Shown here one piece after another: positions 24,203-32,186 of a DNA stretch of 37,474 nt; within the stretch, counting starts at the first letter, position 1; each line of letters starts with the position of its first letter. The translations under genes and the position numbers were made by a program. The notes under the pieces are model-generated. The model made no database searches. It worked only from the letters and a program-made list of their open reading frames with translations, and had not been told where the DNA came from. The DNA comes from Geofilum rubicundum JCM 15548. GTDB taxonomy: Bacteria; Bacteroidota; Bacteroidia; Bacteroidales; Marinilabiliaceae. Location: assembly GCF_000974365.1 (NCBI RefSeq), contig NZ_BAZW01000039.1:1-37474 (forward strand), written 5' to 3'.

Positions 24203-25230
24203 TCCTGGTCTTGTTTATCTGGCAAAGAAATCTTTAATTCATCAAATACATTTTGAATGCGGTTGATAAGCGTGGACGTTTCACTACCTGCGTAAAGCAG
24301 ACCAACCAGATTGTTTTGCAGATCCAGGACGGCCGAGCCGCTGTCGCCACCCTGACTCATGGCGCCGGCCAGCAGTTGGTCGGTGAATACGGCGGTTTTG
24401 TTATAACCGTAACTCACACTCACCGTCACATCGGTCTGTTCAATCGTACCGGTGGTTAATCCGGTTGTGCGGCCGCTCTTCTTAATCTTCATTTCCAGCT
24501 CCGCCTCTTTAATCGCTGCGATGGTGCCAATTTGTAAAATTTCCATGGCAATATCTTCGGGGCTGATGGGTTTGGCAATGGCACAATCGGTTTTATTGTC
24601 GCGCTTTTGAATGCGATAGGCTTTAAGTCGGGTCTGACTGCCCATCAGTCTCGAAAGTGCGTTAAGGGATGAGGTGATCCACCGGGTAAGGTTACAGGAT
24701 GAGGTCTGCATTTCCTGCTGAAAGTTGATGGGGATGAAGTCCGACAACTCCGCGATGATGTCTCCCGGATTGATGCCGCCATCATAGCTGCCGGGTTGTA
24801 TGATCAGATCGCCAATACCGGCCTCGTTGCTGTTGGCAATCACATGGTTGTTGGAGAGCAGATAGAGTTGATCCCCTTTTTGCACCCAGCACCCAAGGGT
24901 GCCGGCGGAGACTTCGGTGTGGCTGATGCTGCAGCCGCCCGGGACGGGGCGGAACCGTTCCGTTGGTGCATTTAAAGCACGGAAGAGGCCTGTGGCTCTT
25001 ACATCGGTGGGGATATTTTGAATGCGTGAAGGAATGATATCGGCTTTTGGGAGTCTGGCAACCGGCTTTTTATTGTCCACCGAGCAGACAATCGCCAGTT
25101 CATTCGTCGACTTTCCGGCCACTGTTTTGTAGCCAATACCGGTGGCGACCACATTCTGGCGCATCATAAGCTCCCGCTGGGCAACGTGGAGTTGCTTTTT
25201 AATGTTTTGATAATGGTTGGACATGTGCAT
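24199..25230 (-). CDS. Trypsin-like serine protease (S1 fold)
   Basis: This 343-residue protein begins with a roughly 80-residue alpha/beta domain, followed by a chymotrypsin-fold protease. The likely catalytic triad is H129 (SNNHVIA), D215 (KTDCAIAKP) and S297 in QGGDSGSAVLD; GTLGCWV and SGRTTGLTTGTI are core strands. No signal peptide is seen, so it may act in the cytoplasm or be exported another way. A second ATG at 25224 would shorten it by two residues (MSNHYQ). The architecture resembles uncharacterised proteases of the NAL1/trypsin-like group. The small overlapping gene that follows encodes a domain like its N-terminus. Confidence 0.86.
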   Translation of the reverse strand: MHMSNHYQNIKKQLHVAQRELMMRQNVVATGIGYKTVAGKSTNELAIVCSVDNKKPVARLPKADIIPSRIQNIPTDVRATGLFRALNAPTERFRPVPGGCSISHTEVSAGTLGCWVQKGDQLYLLSNNHVIANSNEAGIGDLIIQPGSYDGGINPGDIIAELSDFIPINFQQEMQTSSCNLTRWITSSLNALSRLMGSQTRLKAYRIQKRDNKTDCAIAKPISPEDIAMEILQIGTIAAIKEAELEMKIKKSGRTTGLTTGTIEQTDVTVSVSYGYNKTAVFTDQLLAGAMSQGGDSGSAVLDLQNNLVGLLYAGSETSTLINRIQNVFDELKISLPDKQDQE

Positions 25231-25412
25231 GCTTTTTTATGGATGAGGGTTATACTTATTTGTTGTCTGAAATTTAAGGTTTCTTTGGTAATTGGTCAAG
25301 GGGTCAGGAGGCAGGATCAGAAAAGGTCAAAGGTGCTGTATGCCTTATCATCTATGCTTTACGTAGTTATTAGCAGGGGTGTGAAAATTATCAATAAAAT
25401 TTGATTTATTGT
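25231..25412. other. Intergenic region before the tRNA genes
   Basis: No gene is seen. A short GGTCAAGGGGTCAGGAGGC stretch near 25300 loosely resembles the dispersed GGTC repeats. The region should hold the protease promoter on the minus strand, but none was recognised. Confidence 0.3.
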
Positions 25413-25443
25413 TTTGGAGTTGTCAATCTATTTTATACATTTG
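25413..25443 (+). promoter_or_regulatory. Bacteroidota-type promoter of the tRNA pair
   Basis: TTTG (25413-25416), a 19-nt spacer and TACATTTG (25436-25443) fit the TTG-N19-TAnnTTTG consensus. Transcription would start near 25450, about 37 bases before tRNA-Ser, and cover both tRNA genes. Confidence 0.75.
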
Positions 25444-25486
25444 CACTCGCAATTCGGACGAGAGTTGGGAGTTAGATTAAAAGCCT

Positions 25487-25575
<89 letters not shown>

Positions 25576-25590
25576 GTTCATATTTTTTTT

Positions 25591-25664
25591 CGGGGTGTAG
25601 CGCAGTCCGGTAGCGCACCTGGTTTGGGACCAGGGGGTCCCAGGTTCGAATCCTGGTACCCCGA
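25591..25664 (+). tRNA. tRNA-Pro (TGG)
   Basis: This 74-nt cloverleaf has acceptor CGGGGTG paired with TACCCCG and discriminator A. The anticodon stem is CTGGT/ACCAG with TGG in the loop TTTGGGA, and the T-arm is CCAGGTTCGAATCCTGG. CCA is not encoded. It lies 17 bp after tRNA-Ser in the same transcript. Its 3' end is the likely attachment side of the integrase-bearing island that follows. Confidence 0.96.
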
Positions 25665-25685
25665 CAAAAGGGGAAGCAACCCCAA

Positions 25686-25730
25686 TCAAAAGCCTGCAAA
25701 TCGTTTGATTTGCAGGCTTTTGTGTTTTTT
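25686..25730 (+). terminator. Rho-independent terminator of the tRNA transcript
   Basis: AAAAGCCTGCAAATC (25688-25702), a four-base GTTT loop and the exact complement GATTTGCAGGCTTTT (25707-25721) are followed by TGTGTTTTTT. It is a 15-bp perfect stem and ends the tRNA-Ser/tRNA-Pro transcript. Confidence 0.92.
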
Positions 25731-25764
25731 ATGAATTGAATCAAATCGGTTTATATCAGAATAA

Positions 25765-26586
25765 ATGAGAACTAAAGACTACCCGTTGGCCGATCTTTCC
25801 TATCAATTCATTACTGATTTTGAACACTTTTTACGGTCACATAAGCCCCTTGACCATCAAAAGCCCATGGGTAACAACGGTGTAATGAAATATTTAGAGC
25901 GATTTAGAAAAATAGTTACCATGGGTGCACGTTTGGAATGGCTCGAAAAGGATCCCTTTACCCATTATCAATTGAAATTCCATAAAACTACCAGAGAATT
26001 TCTAACCGCTGATGAACTCGAAAGAATAGAGAGGAAAGGGCTATCTCTCCCTCGTTTGCAGTATGTCCGCGATTTGTTTGTATTTAGCTGTTACACCGGT
26101 CTGGCCTATATTGATGCCATACAGTTAAAACCTGAGAATATCTCTATTGGAATAGATGGAGAAAATTGGATTTCAATCAGCCGGCAAAAAACCAGAGAAC
26201 CTGTTCGCATTCCTATTTTACCTAAGGCCCAAGAAGTCCTCGATACCTATAAAAACCATCCACGTGCCCTCAACGTTGGATGCCTGTTTCCCAATATATC
26301 CAATCAAAAGCTAAACAGCTATTTGAAGGAGGTAGCTGATTTGTGCAATATTCAAAAGCCCCTCACATTTCATATTGCCAGGCATACTTTTGCCACAACT
26401 GTCACTCTCACCAATGGGGTTCCATTGGAGACAGTTTCAAAGCTATTGGGCCATAGCTCCATTCAAATGACCCAGGTCTATGCCAAAATCGTTGAACAGA
26501 AGGTCAGTCAGGATATGAGTAACTTAAGGAGTACACTTATTCAGCAAAAAGAAGGGCAGAACAGTGGCAAGAGTCGGGTAATTTAG
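25765..26586 (+). CDS. Tyrosine recombinase/integrase, N-terminally truncated
   Basis: This 273-residue protein covers only the end of the core-binding domain and the catalytic domain of a Bacteroidota phage_int_SAM-type integrase; full-length relatives are near 400 residues. Catalytic residues visible are K142 (SRQKTREP), H203-x-x-R206 (FHIARHTF), H230 (LLGHSS) and the nucleophile Y239 (QVYAKI). The first arginine is replaced: CYTGLAYID has A114 where TGLR is usual, as in several integrases of this phylum. The alignment-like start YPLADLSYQFITDFEHFLR begins mid-domain and a TAA precedes the ATG directly, so the arm-type DNA-binding domain has been lost. Probably inactive for integration. Confidence 0.88.
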   Translation: MRTKDYPLADLSYQFITDFEHFLRSHKPLDHQKPMGNNGVMKYLERFRKIVTMGARLEWLEKDPFTHYQLKFHKTTREFLTADELERIERKGLSLPRLQYVRDLFVFSCYTGLAYIDAIQLKPENISIGIDGENWISISRQKTREPVRIPILPKAQEVLDTYKNHPRALNVGCLFPNISNQKLNSYLKEVADLCNIQKPLTFHIARHTFATTVTLTNGVPLETVSKLLGHSSIQMTQVYAKIVEQKVSQDMSNLRSTLIQQKEGQNSGKSRVI

Positions 26587-26598
26587 ATTTCAGTTAGC

Positions 26599-26677
26599 TT
26601 ATGCATTTTAGACCAAATAGGTTCGAATCGTGTTAAAAGCATGATATTTCTCATATTTTTTGGTCTAAAATGCATAA
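26599..26677. repeat. Perfect 19-bp inverted repeat with 41-nt spacer
   Basis: TTATGCATTTTAGACCAAA (26599-26617) recurs as its exact reverse complement at 26659-26677, right after the integrase stop. The right arm has a T-run before it rather than after it, so it is not a classical terminator for the integrase. The spacer contains GGTTCGAATCG, similar to a tRNA T-loop. It could be a recombination or regulator-binding site of the element. Confidence 0.8.
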
Positions 26678-26730
26678 CTTGGGTTAATTAAGTTTGTTCG
26701 GCACCTTTATTAATCCTAACTTTTTTTGTT

Positions 26731-27573
26731 ATGCTTACCCCTTTCAGCGATTATTGCGATCAGTATTTTGACTATTTGAATAGTGCTATTAAAAAATCTG
26801 AATCTCATTTAAAGAAAGCTGAAAGAATAATTGCATTTACCACCCGAAGTCTTCAAGAGTTGAAAGCCATGATTCTTGACCATGGGTTTTCTAAGCAGGA
26901 CGAGGAAATTCATTTCTTCAAGATCTTAAAACCCAAGGTGTTTTCTCAACTGATTTATTATACCAGAGTTAAGCAGGTGGAAAGTATCTTGCCTTATTTT
27001 GGCTATTTAAAGGATAAGGAAAAGTTTCTGGCCAATGAACTTAGGGTTATCGGTCTTTTCTTTCAAAACAATATGGACTTCTGCAATTACATGCGCAATG
27101 ACTTTTCTTTTCTTGACGATAAATATTTCCTAAGGGGACAGACTGATAGCCAACTTTTCGATGAGTCTTTCTTGTCAATAACCGATCCTGATTTTGCTAC
27201 CTGTTACGATTATAAAGCCGCCTGTTTGTTGGCTTATGATCTATTGACCATTTTTCTGAATAAAAAAGTTGAGAGTATTTATGGAACCGGTGATGAATCC
27301 TTTGTGGTAGAAGAACCCTTTCCGCATTTGCATTGGACCGGCTCCAAAATAGCCCTTGTGGAACTTATTTATGCATTGCAGGCAAGTGGATGTATCAACC
27401 ACGGCCATGCAGGTATCAAGGATTTAAAAGAAACTTTTGAGAAAGTTTTTGAAATTGAACTGGGGGATTGTTACCGCCTGTTCCTGGAAATTAAAGCTCG
27501 AAATCATACCACCAAATTCTTAGACCAGCTATGTGAGAGTCTCAATAACAAAATAGAAGCTCAAGATCAATAG
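26731..27573 (+). CDS. RteC domain-containing regulator
   Basis: This 280-residue protein matches the RteC-domain family in its N-terminal helical region (AERIIAFTTRSLQELKAMIL, IHFFKILKPKVFSQLIYYTRV) and C-terminal part (LHWTGSKIALVELIYALQASGCINHG, KDLKETFEKVFEIELGDCYRLFLEIKARNHTTKFLDQL). RteC of CTnDOT activates excision genes in response to the upstream RteA/RteB signal. Here no RteA/B is present. It stands between the integrase and the helix-turn-helix gene, so a role in element excision control is likely. Confidence 0.88.
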   Translation: MLTPFSDYCDQYFDYLNSAIKKSESHLKKAERIIAFTTRSLQELKAMILDHGFSKQDEEIHFFKILKPKVFSQLIYYTRVKQVESILPYFGYLKDKEKFLANELRVIGLFFQNNMDFCNYMRNDFSFLDDKYFLRGQTDSQLFDESFLSITDPDFATCYDYKAACLLAYDLLTIFLNKKVESIYGTGDESFVVEEPFPHLHWTGSKIALVELIYALQASGCINHGHAGIKDLKETFEKVFEIELGDCYRLFLEIKARNHTTKFLDQLCESLNNKIEAQDQ

Positions 27574-27794
27574 TTGCTGTTGAGAGCTCCAGATTTTGAT
27601 TGTAATAATTGCAAAAGTATCAAGTTACACCCAAGTTGTGGGAATGCCTGTTTTAGTCTCTGCAAATGAGGTATTTGCATTAATTAGGCTCAAAATCATT
27701 CCAAAATTAATTTTTCCCCAAGTTGGGTACGTATTGAAGGTTTGTTCGTTTGTAACTTTTTAATTTTGAATCATTAACCCTTAAAACCAAAATC
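27574..27794. other. Intergenic region between the RteC-like and HTH genes
   Basis: No gene is seen. Two related words, CCAAGTTGTGGG (near 27633) and CCAAGTTGGG (near 27718), and an AATTAA-rich stretch between them may be binding sites for an element regulator. A TAATTTTG near 27760 resembles a -7 element before the next gene. Confidence 0.3.
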
Positions 27795-28076
27795 ATGGCA
27801 GCAGAAATTATTACAGTTGAGGACTTACAAACCTTCAAAAGTGAACTCATCAGCGACATTAAGCAACTCCTGAAGGAGCAAACCGGACAGCCCGTCAAAA
27901 AATGGCTGAAATCTTACGAGGTTCGGAAATTACTGAACATCTCTCCAGGCACGCTTCAAAATCTTCGCGTCAACGGATCGCTCCCCTACACCAAAATCGG
28001 TGGCGTCATGTATTACGATTATGCCGACATTCAAAACATGTTACAGGCCAATAAATACCAAAACACTTTTCGTTAG
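27795..28076 (+). CDS. Helix-turn-helix (excisionase-like) DNA-binding protein
   Basis: This 93-residue protein has an N-terminal helical extension (VEDLQTFKSELISDIKQLL) and a MerR/Xis-type winged helix (KSYEVRKLLNISPGTLQNLRVNGSLPYTKIGGVMYYDYADIQNML, about residues 38-85) of the helix_turn_helix_17 kind. Such proteins accompany integrases in Bacteroidota elements and act as excision or transcription factors. It lies directly before the replication-type gene. Confidence 0.87.
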   Translation: MAAEIITVEDLQTFKSELISDIKQLLKEQTGQPVKKWLKSYEVRKLLNISPGTLQNLRVNGSLPYTKIGGVMYYDYADIQNMLQANKYQNTFR

Positions 28077-28089
28077 AAGACTATGAGGT

Positions 28090-28802
28090 ATGAATTATAT
28101 CAAGCACCTCAATGCAGTGTTTAACCACATGGATCAAAACCCGGCATTAAGCGCGCAACACATCAGTCTTTATCTGCCTTATTTCGGCGCTGGAATAGGA
28201 ATTTTTTCCAGAATCCCATAGTTGCAGTGCGCGATGAATTAATGAAGACGTCCAGGATAGGTTCAGTAAACACCTATACCAAGTGTCTGAAGCAGCTCGA
28301 TCAGTTCGGTTACATCCAATACAAACCATCTTTTAACCGGAACATCGGGAGCCAGATTCACCTGTTCATTTTTGATAAAGGATGTGAACTGGCAGTGAGC
28401 CCTTTTATAAACAAAACAAACTATTTTCTTACACAAAGGGATGAGAAATTAAATGATGAAATTTTAAACCAGAATTCAATGGCAAAAAATGACCTGTCGG
28501 GTTACGGACCCGACATACCCCCATCCGAAGATCACATAAAAATTTATTTCAGCGAAAAAGGGTTTCCACCTATCGAGGCCGAGAAATTTTTCAATTAATA
28601 CCAAAGCAATGGTTGGTTGGTGGGAGGGAAGAGCAAAATGAAAGATTGGAAAGCCGCTGCACGAAACTGGATACTCAATCAGCAGCGCTTTAATGGCCGT
28701 AGGACTTCCTCCCGGCAAAATCCAAAACCAAAGAATGAAAGTCTTCCTAAGCTGGGTTCCCCCCAGTTTAGGCAGGACAAAGATTACGACACCCCACTTT
28801 AA
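28090..28802 (+). pseudogene. Replication-initiation-type DNA-binding protein, frameshift plus internal stop
   Basis: Three collinear pieces make one protein of about 237 codons. Piece one: MNYIKHLNAVFNHMDQNP then LSAQHISLYLP. After one missing base near 28177-28180, piece two: LFRRWNRNFFQNPIVAVRDELM then TSRIGSVNTYTKCLKQLDQFGYI (a winged-helix region) and a variable middle. After an in-frame TAA at 28596-28598, piece three: YQSNGWLVGGKSKMKDWKAA and RNWILNQQ. The start SAQHISLYLxLFxxWN and the end KMKDWKAAxRNW are typical of replication-type proteins beside DnaC-like ATPases in Bacteroidota elements. The TAA stands where relatives have an aromatic residue. The missing base may be a sequencing error, but the stop is a substitution, so the gene may be dead. 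Confidence 0.72.
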
Positions 28803-28820
28803 AACTCAACATCAAAAACC

Positions 28821-29441
28821 ATGACCCCATTGTATCAACAGGCCTTTAACTATTTGCAAAACAAAGGCTCCCAAATTTACGGGCCTCTGTTCCGGGTTCT
28901 GAATGAGGACCATCTCATCATTCAGCGACTATTAGCCTGGTCGTTGAAAGATGCACCAACAGCTCAACAGTTAGGCGTAGATCTTACCAAAGGCCTGATG
29001 GTTACTGGTCCTATAGGTTGCGGAAAATCATCTTTGATGAACCTCATGCGTTTTTACATCAAAGACGAAACTCCCCACATCTTAAAGCCCTGTCGTGATA
29101 TCGCCTTTGAGTTCGAGAAAGCCGGCTTTGAAGTCATCCGGCGATATGCCTGCGTCTCTTATCACAACTCCACGCATAGACCCTATGTGAAATCTTTCTG
29201 CTTCGACGACCTGGGAACCGAGCACAGCCTTCGACACTTCGGACAGGAATGCAACATCATGGCCGAAATCATCTTGTCCCGCTACGACCACTTCATCCAC
29301 AACAATATGCTCACCCATTTTACCACTAACCTCTCTGCAGACGAAATAGAAAAGTTCTATGGCCCCAGGGTTCGTTCTCGCCTACGGGAAATGTGCAACC
29401 TTATCGCGTTTCCAAGGGACGCGCCGGATAAAAGGAAATAG
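28821..29441 (+). CDS. DnaC/IstB-like AAA+ ATPase
   Basis: This 206-residue P-loop ATPase has Walker A GPIGCGKSS (63-71), Walker B SFCFDDLG (125-132), a sensor 1 asparagine in FTTNLS (N170) and arginines in GPRVRSRLREM (182-191) as the candidate finger. Length and motif spacing fit helicase-loader-type DnaC/IstB proteins. It follows the replication-type gene by 18 bp, and the two probably worked together in replication or maintenance of the element. Confidence 0.87.
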   Translation: MTPLYQQAFNYLQNKGSQIYGPLFRVLNEDHLIIQRLLAWSLKDAPTAQQLGVDLTKGLMVTGPIGCGKSSLMNLMRFYIKDETPHILKPCRDIAFEFEKAGFEVIRRYACVSYHNSTHRPYVKSFCFDDLGTEHSLRHFGQECNIMAEIILSRYDHFIHNNMLTHFTTNLSADEIEKFYGPRVRSRLREMCNLIAFPRDAPDKRK

Positions 29442-29764
29442 CCAGCAATTATTTTGTTAATAATATTTTTATCTTAGCATATTTGTTTCATAAACGCAAT
29501 ACTTTTTTTGTAATTGTTAGCTGCAAATTAAAGAAACCATATATCATGTATAAAACAATGGGGGTTTATGTGTTTAATGCCGGTGTCGTCTTACAGGAAG
29601 AGGGCATCAATTGAAGCGAAGCGAAATTCATGAGCGCCTAATTAAAACAAGATTGCGAGTAAATCACCTAAGGGTGCTTTGGTTAAGAGCCACTTTTTAG
29701 CCGACACTTCAAGCATAATGACGATATTCACAGGCAATAAAATATCAAGAATTAAACAGAAAAA
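29442..29764. other. Intergenic region between the ATPase gene and hsdM
   Basis: No credible gene is seen in this 323-base AT-rich stretch. Short frames (for example MYKTMGVYVFNAGVVLQEE from 29546) end after 20-30 codons and may be eroded coding sequence. It marks the junction between the mobile-element genes and the restriction locus, and should hold the hsdM promoter. Confidence 0.4.
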
Positions 29765-29773
29765 ATGAACTAA
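29765..29773 (+). other. Probable original hsdM start with stop at codon 3
   Basis: ATG AAC TAA is in the same frame as hsdM. Translating past the TAA gives AVHNKSISFIWSIADDC and then the conserved LRDVYVRGKYRD, the normal N-terminus of this HsdM class. No other ATG, GTG or TTG lies between this ATG and the TTG at 29825. Confidence 0.65.
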
Positions 29774-29824
29774 GCTGTACACAATAAATCAATATCCTTC
29801 ATCTGGTCAATAGCAGACGACTGT

Positions 29825-32131
29825 TTGCGTGATGTTTATGTAAGAGGAAAATACCGTGATGTAATTTTGCCAATGGTGGTGCTTCGCAGGCTCGATGCTT
29901 TACTTGAACCAACTAAGGCAGCTGTGCTTGAAGAATTGGTTTTTCAAAGGGAGGAATGCAAGTTTACCGAATGGGACGAAAACGGTTTACGACAAGCCAG
30001 CGGTTATGTGTTTTACAATACCAGCGAATGGACATTGCAACGCTTACACGATACCGCTACCAACAACCAACAAATACTTCAAGCCAACTTTGAGGATTAT
30101 TTGAATGGCTTTAGCGGAAATGTAAAGGAGATTATTGAGAAATTTAAACTCAAAAGCCAGGTTCGGCACATGGCTTCGAAAGATGTGTTGTTGAATGTGT
30201 TGGAGAAATTCACTTCACCTTATATCAATCTCACTCCATTTGAAAAGAACGATCCCGAAGGACGTAAACTACCGCCATTAACCAATTTGGGAATGGGTTA
30301 TGTGTTTGAAGAATTGATTCGCAAGTTTAACGAAGACAATAACGAAGAAGCCGGTGAGCATTTTACGCCCCGTGAGGTAATTGACCTAATGACACACATT
30401 ATTTTTGAACCTGTTAAAGATAAACTTACACCGGTAATGACCATTTACGACCCTGCCTGTGGTAGTGGTGGTATGCTTACCGAATCGCAGAATTTCGTAA
30501 AGGACGAAGATGGCGAAATAAAAGCCAAAGGCGATGTGTATTTGTATGGTAAGGAAATAAACGATGAAACCTATGCCATATGCAAATCGGATATGATGAT
30601 TAAGGGAAACAATCCCGAAAATATACGTGTAGGTTCAACGCTGAGTACCGATGAATTTGCAGGAACCACTTTTGACTATATGCTTTCTAATCCGCCTTAT
30701 GGTAAATCGTGGGCAAGTGAGCAAAAATTTATTAAAGATGGCAAAGACATTATTGACCCACGTTTTCAAATTAAGCTGAAAAACTATTGGGGCATTGAAC
30801 AAGATGCTGATGCAACGCCTCGTTCGTCTGACGGGCAATTGCTTTTTTTGATGGAGATGGTGAGCAAAATGAAACCATTAACACAAAGTCCATTAGGTTC
30901 TCGTATTGCTTCTGTACATAACGGAAGCAGCTTGTTTACAGGTGATGCTGGTGGTGGCGAAAGCAATATTCGCCGATACATTATTGAAAATGATTGGTTG
31001 GAAGCCATTGTGCAAATGCCCAACAACTTGTTTTACAATACGGGCATTACTACCTATATCTGGATTTTAAGCAACAGCAAAGCTGCTAACCGCAAAGGCA
31101 AAGTACAATTGATTGATGCCGGTTTATTGTTCCGCAAACTGCGTAAAAACTTAGGCAACAAAAACTGTGAGTTTGCACCCGAACATATCCGTGAAATAGT
31201 TTCGGTATATGAAAAGATGCAAGCGGTTGACCGTGCAATACACCCGGAAACCAAAGAAGAACAAGGCATCGCTTCTCAACTATTTGACAATACCGATTTT
31301 GGTTATTACAAAGTTACCATTGAACGCCCTAAACGATTAAAAGCACAATTTACTGCTGAACGTATTGCCGAATTGCGTTTTGATAAAACCTTGCGTGAAC
31401 CCATGGTTTGGGCGTATGAAACTTTTGGAGAAAGCCTATATACCGACCTATCCAAGCACGAAAAAGAAATTACAGAATGGTGCGAAAAAAATGAACTGAA
31501 CCTCAATGCCAAGCAAAGTAAAACATTGGTGAGTGAAGCTCTTTGGACAAAGCAGTTGGAGTTGTTAAACACCGCCACCAAATTGATGCAAGCCATTGGT
31601 AATGACGAATACAGCGATTTTAATCTTTTCAAAGAAAAAGTGGATGCTACCGTAAAGACGTTGCACCGCAACGTCTCCTCCTCTGAAAAAAATGCCATCC
31701 TAAATGCAGTAACTTGGTACGATGCCACTGCCGAAAAAGTAATAAAAGGCACCACCAAATTAACAGGCGATAAACTAGTACAATTACTTGAACACTTAGA
31801 TTGTAAAGAAACGGAGCTGGCTAATTATGGCTACTTTGCTACCAATAAAAAAGGCGAATACATACAATACGAAACTGAAAGCGATTTGCGCGACACTGAA
31901 AATGTACCACTGAAAGAAAATATTTACAGCTACTTTTTGCGTGAGGTCTTACCCCATGTTGCAGAAGCTTGGGTTAATTTGGATGCCACCAAAATTGGCT
32001 ACGAAATAAGCTTCAACAAATACTTTTACCGCCATAAACCTTTGCGAACAATTGATGAAGTAAGCACTGATATTCTGAAACTGGAAGCATTGAGTGATGG
32101 TTTGATTCGTGAAATATTAAAATTGGGATAA
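29825..32131 (+). CDS. hsdM: Type I restriction-modification methyltransferase subunit
   Basis: This N6-adenine methyltransferase subunit has 768 residues in the open frame from TTG 29825. Conserved features in this numbering: GEHFTPREVIDLM (177-189), the AdoMet motif DPACGSGGML (209-218), and the catalytic NPPYGKSW (289-296). The N-terminal HsdM_N region begins LRDVYVRGKYRDVILPMVVLRRLDALLEP. The natural N-terminus, FIWSIADDC..., lies upstream and its ATG at 29765 is followed by TAA at codon 3, so either translation starts at the TTG, losing about 20 residues, or the gene is silenced. The C-terminal region after about 480 is long and helical. It leads the R-M operon; no hsdR is visible. Confidence 0.92.
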   Translation: MRDVYVRGKYRDVILPMVVLRRLDALLEPTKAAVLEELVFQREECKFTEWDENGLRQASGYVFYNTSEWTLQRLHDTATNNQQILQANFEDYLNGFSGNVKEIIEKFKLKSQVRHMASKDVLLNVLEKFTSPYINLTPFEKNDPEGRKLPPLTNLGMGYVFEELIRKFNEDNNEEAGEHFTPREVIDLMTHIIFEPVKDKLTPVMTIYDPACGSGGMLTESQNFVKDEDGEIKAKGDVYLYGKEINDETYAICKSDMMIKGNNPENIRVGSTLSTDEFAGTTFDYMLSNPPYGKSWASEQKFIKDGKDIIDPRFQIKLKNYWGIEQDADATPRSSDGQLLFLMEMVSKMKPLTQSPLGSRIASVHNGSSLFTGDAGGGESNIRRYIIENDWLEAIVQMPNNLFYNTGITTYIWILSNSKAANRKGKVQLIDAGLLFRKLRKNLGNKNCEFAPEHIREIVSVYEKMQAVDRAIHPETKEEQGIASQLFDNTDFGYYKVTIERPKRLKAQFTAERIAELRFDKTLREPMVWAYETFGESLYTDLSKHEKEITEWCEKNELNLNAKQSKTLVSEALWTKQLELLNTATKLMQAIGNDEYSDFNLFKEKVDATVKTLHRNVSSSEKNAILNAVTWYDATAEKVIKGTTKLTGDKLVQLLEHLDCKETELANYGYFATNKKGEYIQYETESDLRDTENVPLKENIYSYFLREVLPHVAEAWVNLDATKIGYEISFNKYFYRHKPLRTIDEVSTDILKLEALSDGLIREILKLG

Positions 32132-32145
32132 TCAATTTTCACATT

Positions 32146-32168
32146 GTCGCTATGGTGGCGACTTTTTT
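32146..32168 (+). terminator. Possible terminator/attenuator between hsdM and the ORF6N gene
   Basis: GTCGC (32146-32150), a 7-nt loop and GCGAC (32158-32162) are followed by TTTTTT. The stem is short but GC-rich. It lies inside the apparent R-M operon, so it may lower expression of the downstream genes relative to hsdM. Confidence 0.5.
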
Positions 32169-32186
32169 GAAAAAAACACGCATGAT

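Larger units (their letters stand above)
25731..29441. mobile_element. Remnant of an RteC-type integrative element next to tRNA-Pro
   Basis: The order integrase, RteC-domain regulator, helix-turn-helix (Xis-like) protein, replication-type protein and DnaC-like ATPase is the integration/replication end of Bacteroidota integrative elements. The integrase has lost its N-terminus and the replication-type gene has a frameshift and a stop codon. Mobilisation and conjugation genes are absent. The outer boundary is not visible; the type I R-M locus may be its cargo. Confidence 0.62.

Noticed and set aside
26617-26632. GGTTCGAATC near the inverted repeat as an attachment-site copy of tRNA-Pro
   Set aside because: Only about 11 bases match the T-arm, which is common to most tRNAs; the flanking acceptor-stem sequence is absent.
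28596-29773. TAA read as a sense codon (stop reassignment or recoding)
   Set aside because: TAA ends many intact genes in the window, including the DUF262 gene, the porin and the FNR-like protein, so reassignment is excluded; local mutation or error is simpler.
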